A DNA stretch of 64,000 bases from Mauremys mutica. Its lineage: Eukaryota > Chordata > Testudines > Geoemydidae. The position numbers and the translations under genes are program-made. Positions 1 through 10,606 of the stretch are shown one piece after another (position 1 is the first letter of the stretch; each line of letters starts with the position of its first letter). The notes under the pieces were generated by a model that saw nothing but the letters and a program-made list of their open reading frames with translations, did not search any database and was not told the DNA's origin. The stretch spans positions 62,392,768-62,456,767 of the forward strand of contig NC_059081.1 in the NCBI RefSeq assembly GCF_020497125.1. Direction: 5' to 3'.

Positions 1-79
1 CTTTCATTTGAGGATCTCGGAGCCATTTACAAACATTTCTTAAGTTTCACAAGAAGCTTTGAGGTAGGAAAGGGGTCAC

Positions 80-218
80 ATGCCTGTTTTACAGATGGGG
101 AAATCAAGGCAGAGAGGGTAAGTGAGTTGCCCAAGGTCATACAGAGTCCCGGGCAGAGCTGGGAGCAGAACAGAAAACTCTTGATTCAGTCTTGTGCTCC
201 AACGGCTAGACCATGCTT
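80..218 (+). repeat. MIR-type SINE
   Basis: The sequence has the MIR order: a gggaaat...aggcagagag block, then gagttgcccaaggtcataca, then a gcagagctggga block and a gctagaccatgctt end. This is the diagnostic core of the amniote MIR (CORE-SINE) family. It is old and diverged. Confidence 0.8.
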
Positions 219-791
219 CATTGTTTTACTTCCTCTAAAAACTCACCTTCCAAAGTGGCAATAATTTGCAGCCTTATGCTGCTAATAATCCCATCTGGAC
301 ACATCACTTTGAATAATAACCAATCTGAAACATTTTAAAGGTAATTTTTTTTATTATATCCAAAGATAGTGTCCTTGCCAATATTAGATGTGGTTGCCTA
401 GTGCTTATTACAAGCCACTATATAAATGTGCATTCACAAAACTTTGGCTGAACTCATAGTAGGCTCAGCTCACACATAGAAATACTCCAGGCCTAATTTT
501 CAAACACGTTTTTTCAGTGAGGAGGAGGGAGAAGGGTCTTGTGGTTAGGGCACAGGATTACTGGTTAAAAGATTCTGTGTTCTGTTTCTGGCTCTGGGTG
601 ACTTTAGCAATTCATTTAGGCCAACACTTTCAAGAAAGGCCATTGATTTTGGGGTGTTTTAAAAGTTTGAGAGTCAAGAATAAGGCAACCAAAAGTGATC
701 ATTTTTGAATGTTTGCCTCCTAACCACTCTGGCCTTTGTCATCAGTAGAAACAAAAATTAAAAGATGCATTTAAATATTTTCCCTAGTATG

Positions 792-846
792 GCTCTGGCC
801 TATGAGCCTCAGTTTCCCCACCTATAAAACAGAGATGATAAAACAT
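792..846 (-). repeat. MIR fragment
   Basis: The plus strand reads gcctcagtttccccacctat, the reverse complement of the most conserved MIR block. Only this short part is recognisable. Confidence 0.6.
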
Positions 847-1839
847 TTAGACACACAGATGCCTAAATGCTGATTTGAGCATCTACAGGTGGTATTTGGC
901 CATCCTATTAAGGAGCTCACCTCTGATAGTCAGTTACTTCAGTGATCTATCCTTTCAGGTTTTCCACATTCTTGCCACAGAACACAGACTTTAAAACAAC
1001 ATCCTCTCCCCTTTCATATCTTCAGCCCACATACCTAGCCAAAGAAGCCTGCATTGGACTTTCCCAACTCTCTCTCATTAGGAGAGACTCATTGCGTAGT
1101 GTAGTTGCTTTTTACATTATTGCAAGTTACACAGTTCAAATCACATCCACATTAGAGGTGTGCAACAGTGCAGCTATGCCAGGGGCTGGAATCGCAGTGC
1201 TGGCAAGGTCTGAGCTTAGAATTTGGTTTTGGGCCTTGTGTGCCTGGGAAAATTTTACCTGTTATAGCAGTATGACTATGCTATTATAACCCTCTACACA
1301 GACTATTTTATTGTGGAAGAAGACTGGCTTTTTGTTGGTTTAGCTTAAACCCCTTCTAGAGTGATATAACTAACCTCCCCTGCAAAAAAAAAAAAAGCCA
1401 CTCCCACAAGAAATGTCCACAGGAGAGGTTATTCTGGTATAACTATACTGGCTGAAATTCACAGTTTAGGTTATACAAAGAAACAAAAGCATCTTCACTC
1501 AGACTAGGTCTGTGCTAATGTAAAAGTGATCTAAGCTAAACAATAGAGTCTCATTGTGAAGCTCTGGTTGTCATGAAGCAGCAGTAATTTGATATTAATT
1601 TGCAATCTATGAATGGTCACTTCCTATTTTCCAAAGATTTACAAATCATACTCTTGACAGCAACTCCAAACGAAGTATTTTTAAAGGTGCATCTTTTGAA
1701 AAACCAAAACCACTTTAAACTTCCCAGGGGGAGAATGAACTCACGCAGGGACAGCCTTGGCACGCCCCTGCACCCTCACCCACCCAGGAGAGACTGTCAG
1801 ACCTCTGAAAAGGGTATGAAGCTGCAAAACAAATCTAGG

Positions 1840-2560
1840 TCCAGGCCGCCTGTAAGAGCCAGCCGGCCGGCCGGCGCTGCTGCAGGTGGGCCGCTCTGGA
1901 GGGGTCACGCCCGCTTTGGGGAAAGGCGGATCGTGATTTTCAGCCTGGGTGGGGGGCGGTTTGATTCACACCTGCGGCGCTTGCCGGGGTGTAAAGTACG
2001 GAGGTGAGATAACAACCCCGGGTGCTCCGGGGCCAAAGGGGACCGGGCCAGCGGATCCAAGGGAAAAGGTCTCTCGGCTTAAGGTTGCGGGGGGGGCTGC
2101 CTGTCCCCCCCCCCCATCAGCGATCAGGCCCCGTTTCTAGAGAGGAGACTGACCCCTTCTTCCCCACATCGGCCCGGCCCGCGGAGCCTCGGCGCCCCCC
2201 GGGCAGACGGGGCCGCTGTCACTGACCGCCCCGAGCCCGGGCGGCGCCGCTGCTCGGCTGGCCGGAGCGGGGAGGGGAGGGGCGGCGCCCCGCTTACCTC
2301 GGGCTGTCAGCGCCGGCTCCGCACCCGGCCTGCGCCTGCTCCTGCTCCCGCTGCCGCGGCGCCTCTGCTCGCAGCCGGCCGGGCTCCCCCTGCCGGCCCC
2401 GGGCCCAACCGCCCGGCTCCGCCTCCGCCGCCGCGCAGCCAATGGGGGCGGCCCACGCGGGCGGGGCGGGGCGGCGAGGTGTGTCCTGCCCTGGGGGATA
2501 GAGGCGGGGGGAGGCAGCAGCCAAGCAGGGGGGCTGGGGCTGGGGGCAGGGAAAATGGTG
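1840..2560. promoter_or_regulatory. CpG island promoter, mainly for the minus-strand gene
   Basis: The stretch is very GC- and CpG-rich compared with its flanks. It contains GC boxes (gggcggggcgggg around 2460) and a CCAAT box at 2439-2443, which reads as an inverted CCAAT for minus-strand transcription. A minus-strand splice donor follows about 140 bases downstream in that direction, so the island likely drives leftward transcription. Activity toward PIKFYVE cannot be excluded. Confidence 0.75.
2298..2400 (-). other. Putative noncoding first exon of IDH1 (minus strand)
   Basis: On the minus strand the sequence ends GCCCGAG followed by gtaagc, a near-consensus donor with GT at 2297-2296. The exon itself is GC-rich and has no ATG. 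The upstream limit is a guess, since no transcription start can be read from sequence. IDH1 has a noncoding first exon and is the divergent neighbour of PIKFYVE in mammals and birds (established gene order), so IDH1 is the best candidate. An unrelated noncoding transcript is the alternative. Confidence 0.55.
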
Positions 2561-3491
2561 CCCAGGGTGAAGTTGGAGTTTGGTGGGCCCCCCCCCCGGC
2601 CCCTGTGGGGTCCCCACCCTCCTGCGCCCCTGCTCCTGCCCTTCCCTCCTGTGACTGAGCTGGCTGCTGGGAGAGCTGGTTTTGCTGCTCCCTCCCCCGG
2701 CAACGCTGCCCCTCGGGGTCGGGGAGCAACCTCCGGGCTCCCTGCAGCCAGGTCCCTTTCCTAGGCTGAGCAGATGTTCCGATTTTATAGGGACAGCCCT
2801 GATTTTGGGGTCTTTTTCTTATATCGGCTCCTGTTACCTCCCACCCACTGTCCCGATTTTTCACACTTGCTCTCTCCTCTGCTTTCCCCACCTGGGCTGC
2901 ATGAGGGGAAGGCAGAGAGCAGCAACGCCTGATGCTGGACTCACAGCACAGCCCCGATGGGGAAAGTGACCTGGATGCACAGAGCACTGGGTGTTGCTCC
3001 TCGCTTCCTCCCTTACTGCCCCCTGGGGGGGGGGGAGCAGTATCTGTGTTGCATCACCATTGCCCCCCACCCTTCCACTGCTGGGAGGAAGCAGGGAGAA
3101 ATCTGGGTGCTCCCCACCCACAATACAGCACTCCCCTGCCAGCCGGGAGCAGTTTCTGACTCCGCATGGGTAGTGTGCACCTCTGCACTGCCACACAGCA
3201 CCCCCTTGACTATGATGCCCCTGGACGGTCTCCCTGGTGGCCCACCCCTAAGACCAGCCCTGGGGAGGCAGCAGGGGGGAGGAGGAAGGAGAAGGGAAAG
3301 GGGTAGAGGAGAGGTTGGAGCAAGAGGAAGGCGGAGGCAGCGGTGGGAAGAAGGGAGGCCAAGGCAGGCAGATGCTCCCACATAGGTAATACATTTACTC
3401 AGGTGAGACTGAGGCTCAGCCAGGGGTTTGCAAGCCCCTCAACCCCCCCATATCAGACCGTAGCCCTGTGGGCCTGTGTCAGGCTGTAGGA

Positions 3492-3672
3492 CAGGGGGAG
3501 GCAATTATTTTTTGACAAGGTCCAAATTTCTTGGTCAAGGTATAGTCAAGGTCCAGACTCCAGAGAAAAGAAAACAAATCATAATGATAAGTAAATAAAA
3601 AGATGTTGGGGTTCATTGAAAAACATCTGGCAGTCTGGATTTGGCCCATGGTCTGCCTACTGACTATCCCTG
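3492..3672. mobile_element. hAT-type nonautonomous DNA transposon (MITE), 181 bp
   Basis: Imperfect terminal inverted repeats begin with cagggggaggcaa on the left, and the right end reads ctactgactatccctg. The flanks are ctgtagga and ctgtaggg, an 8-bp target duplication with one mismatch, as expected for the hAT superfamily. It has no coding capacity. Confidence 0.75.
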
Positions 3673-4454
3673 CTGTAGGGGATATCAGACACCAACATCA
3701 GTTTTCAGCTTCTAGCCCTGCCTTTCACGGCTCTGCCCACCACCCAGCTTTCATTCCTTCCTATCCCTCCTCTCACTCACTTTTCTCTGCTGGGGCCTCC
3801 TGTTAACCTGCTCCCTTTGGGCCAGAATCATCTCTGTACAGATCTTGGCACAGGGGTTGAGAGGAGGTGAATTGTCTCCCCCATGTCTTGGGGCTTCTGG
3901 GGGTTGGCCCAGTTCCTGGTGCAGGTTAGGATAGCCCTGAGGGCTGCCCTAACTCATGCCACCACCCTCTTGGGCTTTGCATTAGCTGGGGAATTACTGG
4001 CCTGTAGGAATGCCTTGGCTGTGCCAACTCCCACCCCGGTTTGCCCAAAAACAGACCCTATGGCAATAGCTCTTTCAAGAAGAGAGGCAGAGTCAGTGTG
4101 AATCTGCCAGGGAGGTCTCTGTGCCAGGGGCATTCCCCAGAAAGGCACTGGTGTAATGTGGCCACAGGGCACTGTTGAATGGGCATTTCCCAACCTTATT
4201 CTACTTGCATCTTTGGACTGTCCTCTACAATTGAAACAGTCTTTTGCTTGTGCACCAAACAGAGAATTAGTGTTGGTAAACTCCTTTGAGAATGTCAGAC
4301 AAAAGATGCTATAGTGCAAGATATTAAGAAAATAATATTTGATAAAAAAATTATACTTTTCCTCCCAAAAAGTAAAGCCCTGCACCTGCACACATGATCT
4401 ATTGAGTTCAAAGAGACTTCTGGTGCTTAAAGTTAAGTGCAGTAGCAGTCTCCT

Positions 4455-5050
4455 TTGGTTGAAGGAACATACACACAATTGGTCAATTCAGTCCTCAGTT
4501 TAAGAGTATTCGTGGATTCCTCTTTCATGCTGACTTCTCACATGAGTGTCTCTTTCTATCATCTCTGGTCGGCTAGGAGGTTCCATCCCATGCTGGAGAA
4601 TGATGATCTGGTCTCACTCTTTCACACATTCATCATTTCGCAGTTGGATTACAGCAATGCAGCGTACCTGAGCATGAAGCCTCAGCACATAGGAAACTCC
4701 AGCTGGTACAGAATGTTTGCAGCAAGTCTCCTCAGCCATACAGGCTACCGTGAACACATAGGCCCTGTCCTCCACTCTCTATACTGGCTTCCCATAGAAT
4801 ATTGAGAATCCAGTTCAAGGTTTTGGTGTTTATTTTCAAGATACTCGTGGCCTGGGCCCAGGATATCTAAAAAGACTGCCTAAAGCTCCAGGACAAAGAC
4901 CGTGATTGAGGACTTCACTCCTCTGGCACAGGGGAATGCTCTACAAAAACAGTAATGCTTGTTTGTGCAGGAGACAGAGTTTTCTCTGCAGGGTGGCTTG
5001 AGGCTGTGGAATGAACTCCCTCAGGAACCTCACAAACCGCACCACTCCTC
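4455..5050 (+). mobile_element. Old LINE remnant (L2/CR1 clade), end of the reverse transcriptase
   Basis: The frame 4455-4805 carries SQLDYSNA followed downstream by LYWLPIEY, with FKVLVFIFKIL recoverable in another frame after 4805. These match the C-terminal RT/thumb region of L2-like LINEs, where an R/QLDYCNA motif and an LHWLP motif occur in this order and spacing. Frameshifts and stops show it is dead. Clade assignment is by recalled motifs only. Confidence 0.7.
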
Positions 5051-6437
5051 ACTGCAAGGTACATTTCTTTGACCTTCTCTAACATAAATGTATACTAAAA
5101 ATACCCCAACCAAACAAAAACCACAACTACTATACCACTAACGAAAATACCTTACAGAGACAACTACCTGTACAAAATTCTCCCCCGGGGGCATGGAGGA
5201 AAGAATAAATATGTGACAGATGTTAGTCACGTCATTTAAAGGAAAAGCGCTACAACTGGAAGGTGCTCAAATGCTACAGTGGTCATTACAGTATAAGAAC
5301 CTCTATAGAATAGAAGAGAAAAAGTGCTTGCAGGAAAAGGATCTTAATTTGCAAGAATTTAAACAAACACCATTGCCCTCCACGTCCCCAAAAAGAAAAA
5401 AGAAAGCATTCCAGTGCTGTTCAGCTTATGGTGTTTACACATTCTGTTGGCTTTGTCATTGGAGCTTATATGTCTGAAGAGAACTAATTCCTCTTGTTTA
5501 ATTTAGGGGTTGTGGGTCTTGCACAGTGTATAGTCATTTACACCTGTCTAAAGTAGATGGGGGCGAATTGAGATTTGGTTGCATTTTGGCACCCACTGTG
5601 TATAGGTGTTAATAACTATGCAAGACAGCAGACTGTCAGGTCCTGCATATGCTAGTAGTGGGATTTTGAAACAATGTCCAACTGTGCTCTCATTGGAAAC
5701 CATCGGAGTGTCAATGTTGAATTTAATGAGAGCGGAGTCATGCCAAGGCTAAGCACCTTTTGAAAATCCCATCCTCTGACTATGCTTGAAATATTAATCA
5801 AACATTTCATTGACATTTTGACTAGAAAAGGATGAATTCTTTGCAAAAATTTCATGGTTCTCCTTCCCCTCTCAGTTTTCAAACCAGGTGTAAAAGTGAA
5901 TGGGGTTTTGGAGCATAGATGGAATCTAAATTGCAAGGATTTGAAAACCCCCTGCTCAATCCTCCCCCTGCCCCACATGCTAGGTTACTACACTTTGCTA
6001 AGAGTTTGTAAAGGTGTGTGGGTGTTTGCTTAATAAAATCTGCCTGGTGAAGTTCACAATACATTTAGAGAGCTGTAGACATGGACCCATGCATGGACCC
6101 TTATGTTTTGAATCCTATATAAAAGCTGTGTCAATCGTGTCAGCGCTGGTGTAAGAGGAAACACTGCAGGCTGGAGGGTGCAGCTCGATCACTCTTAACC
6201 TGCCACGGCCCAAATGCAAGATGTCACAAAGACCCAAAAGGAGGCACCCCCAAAGTATACTCGTGCAGGAAAACTAAAATGCAGTGGGGTTCATTGCTCT
6301 ATGTGACCAGCCCTCTGCCCACCTCTGCTCCATTATGCTTCCGCCTGGTGCCAATGATGTGCAGCAACCCAGGTGCGGGTGGGGGGACGGGACCCTATGA
6401 AAGTGCGTGCAAGAACAAGGCAGGTATAGCTGGGGCC

Positions 6438-6590
6438 CAGGGCCGCCCAGAGGGCAAGTGGGGCAATTTGCCCCAGGCCCTGCAGGGCCCCCACAAGATA
6501 TAGTACTCTCTAGTATTGCAACATTTTTTTATTGAAGGGGCCCCCAAAATTGTTTTGCCCCGGGCCCCCTGAATCCTCTGGGCTGCCCTG
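6438..6590. mobile_element. hAT-type MITE, 153 bp, with perfect 8-bp target duplication
   Basis: The left end cagggccgcccagagg and the reverse complement of the right end, cagggcagcccagagg, differ by one base. Both flanks are ctggggcc (6430-6437 and 6591-6598). It lies directly at the left border of the PIKFYVE CpG island. Confidence 0.88.
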
Positions 6591-6729
6591 CTGGGGCCAG
6601 CCCTAGCGAAGGACTTTCGCCAGCCTCCGGCTCTGAGGTTGCCAGCGGGGCGGAACCCGGGTGGATTGCTCTGCGGCTCGATTGCTGCGGTCTCCGCGCT
6701 CGTCGCCCTCGGCTGTCGATTGGTTTGGG

Positions 6730-6885
6730 CTCGGGAGGCCGGTTGCTAGGAGGGGCGGCGCGAGAGACGGGAAGCGGACGGAGGGTTCATGGTGAAGGCT
6801 CAAGAGGCGCCCCGGCCGGTAGGAGAGGTGCTCCCCCCGCGGCGGCGGCCTGAGGTAGCGGGGCGGGGGCGGCAGCAGGGAGAAG
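6730..6885 (+). other. PIKFYVE: Candidate noncoding exon 1 of PIKFYVE
   Basis: Exon 2 starts with an acceptor 10 bases before the ATG, so a noncoding exon must lie upstream. Two plausible donors lie in the island: cctgag followed by gtagcg (exon end 6854) and gagaag followed by gtacgg (exon end 6885). The start is arbitrary. A short upstream ATG at 6789 would be in this exon. Transcript data are needed to choose. Confidence 0.4.
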
Positions 6886-6892
6886 GTACGGG

Positions 6893-7413
6893 GTAGCGGG
6901 GGGGGCGCCCAGGGAGCGCTGGCGCCCGGGTCCGGGCGGGGGGGGGCAGGGAGCGCCGGCGCCCGGGTCCGGGGGGGGGCGGCGCCGGGGGGGCAGGCCC
7001 CGGGTCCGGGGAGGGTCGGGGCAGGGGGTGCTGGCTCCGGGTCCGGGGGGGGCGGGGCAGGGAGCGCTGGCTCCGGGTCCGGGGGGGGGCGGGGCAGGGA
7101 GCGCTGGCTCCGGGTCCGGGGGGGGGCGGGGCAGGGGGGGCTGGCTGGTGCTGGCCCCGGGTCCGGGGGGGGCGGGGCAGGGAGCGCTGGCTCCGGGTCC
7201 GGGGGGGGCGGGGCAGGTGGTGCTGGCTGGTGCTGGCCCCGGGTCCGGGGGGGGGGCGGGGCAGGGAGCGCTGGCCCCGGGTCCGGGGGGGGGCGGGGCA
7301 GGGGGTGCTGGCTGGTGCTGGCCCCGGGTCCGGGGGGGGAGCGGGGCAGGGAGCGCTGGCCCCGGGTCTGGCTGGTGCTGGCTGGTGCTGGCCCCGGGTC
7401 TGGCTGGTGCTGT
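6893..7413 (+). repeat. G-rich minisatellite (VNTR) at the promoter / start of intron 1
   Basis: Units of roughly 35-50 bp repeat a gggtccgg core (11 copies, plus two gggtctgg variants). Between cores are runs of 6-9 G, then gcggggcaggga and gcgctggc or ggtgctggc spacers. The long stop-poor frames on both strands (for example 6603-7460 minus, Pro-rich) come from this repeat and are not genes. The plus, non-template strand is G-rich and could form G-quadruplexes and R-loops. Confidence 0.9.
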
Positions 7414-7560
7414 CGTGTCTTACGTCCTGTCCGCACTGCAAGCGCCTCCCCTGTGATCAAAGACTCGATGGCGCCTTAGTGGCCCGTAATCTCCCTCCCC
7501 CCCCCGGGCGCTAGGGGAATCTGGGAGGCTTTTAAAGCTACGGGACCTCCCCCCCTCCCA

Positions 7561-7575
7561 CGCGCGCGCGCGCGC
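7561..7575. repeat. (CG)n dinucleotide run
   Basis: Seven and a half CG units occur uninterrupted at the right side of the CpG island. Such a run is prone to Z-DNA and is unusual in a methylated vertebrate genome unless protected within an island. Confidence 0.9.
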
Positions 7576-7789
7576 ACTGCTCAAATCCTGTGCAAGGACA
7601 CGTCGTGCAGGGACCCTGCTGGCATTGTGAGGGAAGATGGGCAGAGAGGCGGGTTCTGTTACCTCTGGAGTCCGAGTACCTCCCCGGATCCCCCCCACCC
7701 CCATAAGGATGGACATGAGTATTTTTGGACTATTTTGTGTCCTTGTATTAAGCTTGAGGGTGAAGGGGACCCCTCTGCTTACAAGAAAA

Positions 7790-8330
7790 CTCTGAGGCGG
7801 AGACCAGGTCTGTGTAGCTCCTAAGTTTGTCTCTTTCACCAATAAAAGTTAGAATCATAGAATCTCAGGGTTGGAAGGGGCCTCAGGAGGTCACCTAGTC
7901 CAACCCCCTGCTCAAAGCAGGACCAAACCCAACTAAATCATCCCATTTGTCAAGCTGGGCCTTAAAAACCTCTAAGGAAGGAGATTCCACCACCTCCCTA
8001 GGTAACCCATTCCAGTGCTTCACCACCCTCTTAGTGAATTTGTTTTTCTTAATATCCAACCTAGACCTCCCCCACTGCAACTTGAGCCCATTACTCCTTG
8101 TTCTGTTATCTGCCATCACTGAGAACAGTCTAGATCCATCCTCTTTGGAACCCCCTTTCAGGTAGTTGAAAGCAGCTATCGACCCCGCCACCCCCCATTC
8201 TTCTCTTCTCCAGACTAAATAATCCCAGTTCCTTCAGCCTCTCCTCATAAATTGGGCCAATGAAAGATATTGCCTTACTCCCACCTTGTCTCTCAAAAAA
8301 CATGCCTTTTATACAAACTGTATCTCACAA
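7790..8330 (+). repeat. Interspersed repeat (turtle type, possibly Penelope-like 3' end) split by a CR1
   Basis: Bases 7800-7850 (ggtctgtgtagctc ... aataaaagtt) and 8251-8290 (attgggccaatgaaagatat followed by a caccttgtctctc block) read as two halves of one repeat commonly seen in turtle DNA. The CR1 at 7851-8250 interrupts it. The family name is uncertain. Confidence 0.45.
7851..8250 (-). mobile_element. CR1 LINE, 5'-truncated 3' end
   Basis: The plus strand begins with aatcatagaatctcagggtt and continues with the ggaag...ccaaccccctgctc block, which is the reversed 3' end of chelonian CR1. The minus strand encodes the C-terminal RT part ([15 protein letters not shown] and [17 protein letters not shown]). 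It is nested in an older repeat. Confidence 0.9.
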
Positions 8331-10606
8331 TGCTGTCTAAAACCAAGTGATACAAATACTGCAGTGACTCCTGGCAGCAGGAGCTGAATTATGTGCCATA
8401 TAAAACAGGGAAAGGGGAAAATGTTTACCTTCCTGTGACAAGGTTGTGATGGCAACTGATAGACTTCCAGGATATTCAAAGGTGATATTCTATAACTAAT
8501 CTTGAAGTGTTTGATGCAGTTTTAAGACTATTAAAATTAAGATTACTTTGCCTTTAAACCTGGAATACATTTAATGGATTACAAGTAATACCACAATAGC
8601 AAGAAAGCAATTGGTTAAGTGCATGTATTGACCTGTTACATCATAATGTCTCTGAGCTGTTATAACCAATCATTTGGTATTGTGTCTGATCTGTATCATA
8701 GACAGTCACAATAGTTACATGTTCATGCATTTTAAAAATGCAGGAAGATATAGGTAAGTCAGCTACTGCACTGCCTTAACACTGCATTTATTATAGATGA
8801 GGCATATGGACAAAATTTGACCATAGCTAAAGTCACTTTAGATTATCTTCCTGGTTCCACAGGGAGAGGCGTGATCTATTTTTCTTTCTAGTCTGTTGAT
8901 TGGTATCATGCGCCTCTTGGCTGTTTAATTTCTGCACCAAGTACAAGCGAGCAACTATTTCCATCTGTTTCTTGAGGGTGTGGGGGGAGCAGAGAAGAAT
9001 GTCTGATGACCTAGGAGAAGTGGAGTATTGTGCAGGAAGGGTGAATACATTTGCTTACCAGTCACTTATGAAATGAAATAGAAGAGCTTTATCATCACTT
9101 AACTTAACAGCAAATATCCTTTTTCTTCCCCCAGCCCTTTTGATTAGTCACAGAATCCAACCATTGTTCTTATGGAGTAAAATATTTCCCCTGACAGATT
9201 TTGTATTGCCTAGTTTTGAAGATAAATGATGTGGGTTCACTTACCTTGCCTAATTAAAACAGCCAGGTGATGAGACAAGGCTGACTTTTTTTTTTTTTTA
9301 AAGGCCTCTGATGGCCTTGTTCTGATAGCATTACAAAACTCTGCGTTTGTCTTGTATTGAAGTATAAAGAAGGAGAGAGAAGTGTGTATGTTTGAGATGA
9401 GGGAAGGGTTACTCCACTATAGAGGTAGCAGTTGTTGAGCTGGCTAACCCTCCAGATATACTTTTGATAGAAACCATCACATGAAGAGCTTAAATAAGTG
9501 ATTATTAATGGAGGAATTATTACCTGGCCACTATCTAATTTGCTGTGGCATGCAGTACCAGAGAGAAACGGGTTGAAATAGCCACTAAAAGTCATCCTCT
9601 TGAAAATGCTGTTTACATTTGGAGAGACTGGCCCAGATCCTTCACAGGTATTTAGGCACCTAACTCCAGTTGACTTTAATGGAAGTCTAAAGGAGCCTAG
9701 ATACTTTTGAGGACATGGGCCTCTGTGCCTGTATTGTGGCAGAGTTCCATGAGGCTTCTGTGATGCAAAACTACTAGAACAGTAGATGGGGTGTTACAGG
9801 CTAGGACTGAGGTATCTCAGACATACCTAACGACATTGGCAATTCTCTTGTAAAACTAGGAAATGATTACCCGTTCTCCTCAAAAGAGAGGAGAGAAGAC
9901 AATCCTAGAATAGCAAAAGAAATCTAAGGGGGAAACCAAGCTTGGGGATCCCCCCACTTCCTGCAATAAGGGCTAATCTTACCACACAAACTAGCAAGAA
10001 AAAGCAAACCAAGAACTTGCTTGATTTCCTTGCAGATACCTTTGCATATGTATGTTCTCTTTTTATTTGTCAGCTCTGTCTGGAAAATAAGGAAGTTCTG
10101 AAAGAGTGCATATGATCTCATGAACCACAGCTTTGGCCACTGCTCTAACTAGTTACACTCCGATGAACATCAGTCTTTACACTGCCTTTTTCCCTGCACA
10201 GCAAGATATCTTACTCATTGAACAGTAACTGGATTTTCCAGTTCTGCTTTTATTTAGCATTAGAAATTCTATCTCCTTAGAGTTCTAAGCCGCCCATGAA
10301 ACAATTTCTGTTTCCTTATTGGTGCCTGACCTGTGTAGTTCTTAAATTCAACTGTTACTTCTAGTTCTCCCTCCTAAGAATATGAAGTCAAAACACAGTC
10401 TCTCTGCAAAGATTCATAACTTCCTCTTGACAGGTAAAAAAGCCATTCTCTGTGGACCAAGAACCAAGATGTGTAATCAGAACAGTGCAGAGCCCGCTTT
10501 TGGTATCCAGTTTCACAGGTCTTCCAGCTGACTGGATGTTGCTTTTGCTTTATCACATTCAGGTTTGTAAAGCGTGTGTATATAATACACTGAAATTCTT
10601 TTCCAG
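8331..10606 (+). other. PIKFYVE intron 1, right part
   Basis: AT-rich intron sequence. Apart from a foldback element at 9630-9722 I see no feature. It ends at the exon 2 acceptor ttttccag (10606). Confidence 0.7.
9630..9722. mobile_element. Short foldback MITE
   Basis: The left arm starts ggcccagatccttcacaggt and continues tatttaggcacc. The right arm, reverse-complemented, reads ggcccatgtcctcaaaagta then tctaggctcc. The two arms pair over about 30 bases with mismatches, around a small loop. The same type recurs at 15335-15531. Confidence 0.65.

Larger units (their letters stand above)
1..2297 (-). other. Probable intron 1 of the minus-strand neighbour (IDH1 by synteny); no coding exon seen
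   Basis: This stretch lies downstream, on the minus strand, of the splice donor at 2297-2296. It holds two MIR-like pieces and otherwise AT-rich sequence. None of the open frames (for example 942-1289 or 1600-2007) resembles a known protein or has flanking splice sites. The IDH1 assignment is an inference from conserved gene order. Confidence 0.5.
2561..6437. other. Intergenic region between two divergent promoters
   Basis: No exon is recognisable. The left half is GC-rich with simple purine-rich runs (3270-3360). It holds a hAT MITE at 3492-3672 and a LINE remnant at about 4455-5050. The rest is unassigned. Open frames here (for example 2932-3385 on both strands) are a by-product of GC-rich, stop-poor sequence. 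Confidence 0.6.
6600..7620. promoter_or_regulatory. CpG island, probable PIKFYVE promoter and noncoding exon 1
   Basis: This is a GC-rich island with an inverted CCAAT box (attgg, 6719-6723), GC boxes and a (CG)n run. It is the nearest island upstream of the first coding exon and oriented correctly. The right half is a minisatellite, so the core promoter is probably within 6600-6900. Confidence 0.7.

Noticed and set aside
2137..3385. Several long overlapping frames in the left GC-rich region
   Set aside because: They overlap on both strands, are rich in Pro, Arg, Gly and Ala, and match no family. This is expected in a CpG island and GC-rich flank.
4455..4805. 116-codon frame as a possible gene
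   Set aside because: The motifs are those of a LINE reverse transcriptase, and neighbouring frames continue the same protein. It is a dead retroelement.
6603..7460. 285-codon Pro-rich open frame on the minus strand, and overlapping frames on both strands
   Set aside because: Created by the G-rich minisatellite, which has few stops in any frame. The translation is simply the repeat, and two strands and several frames are open at once.
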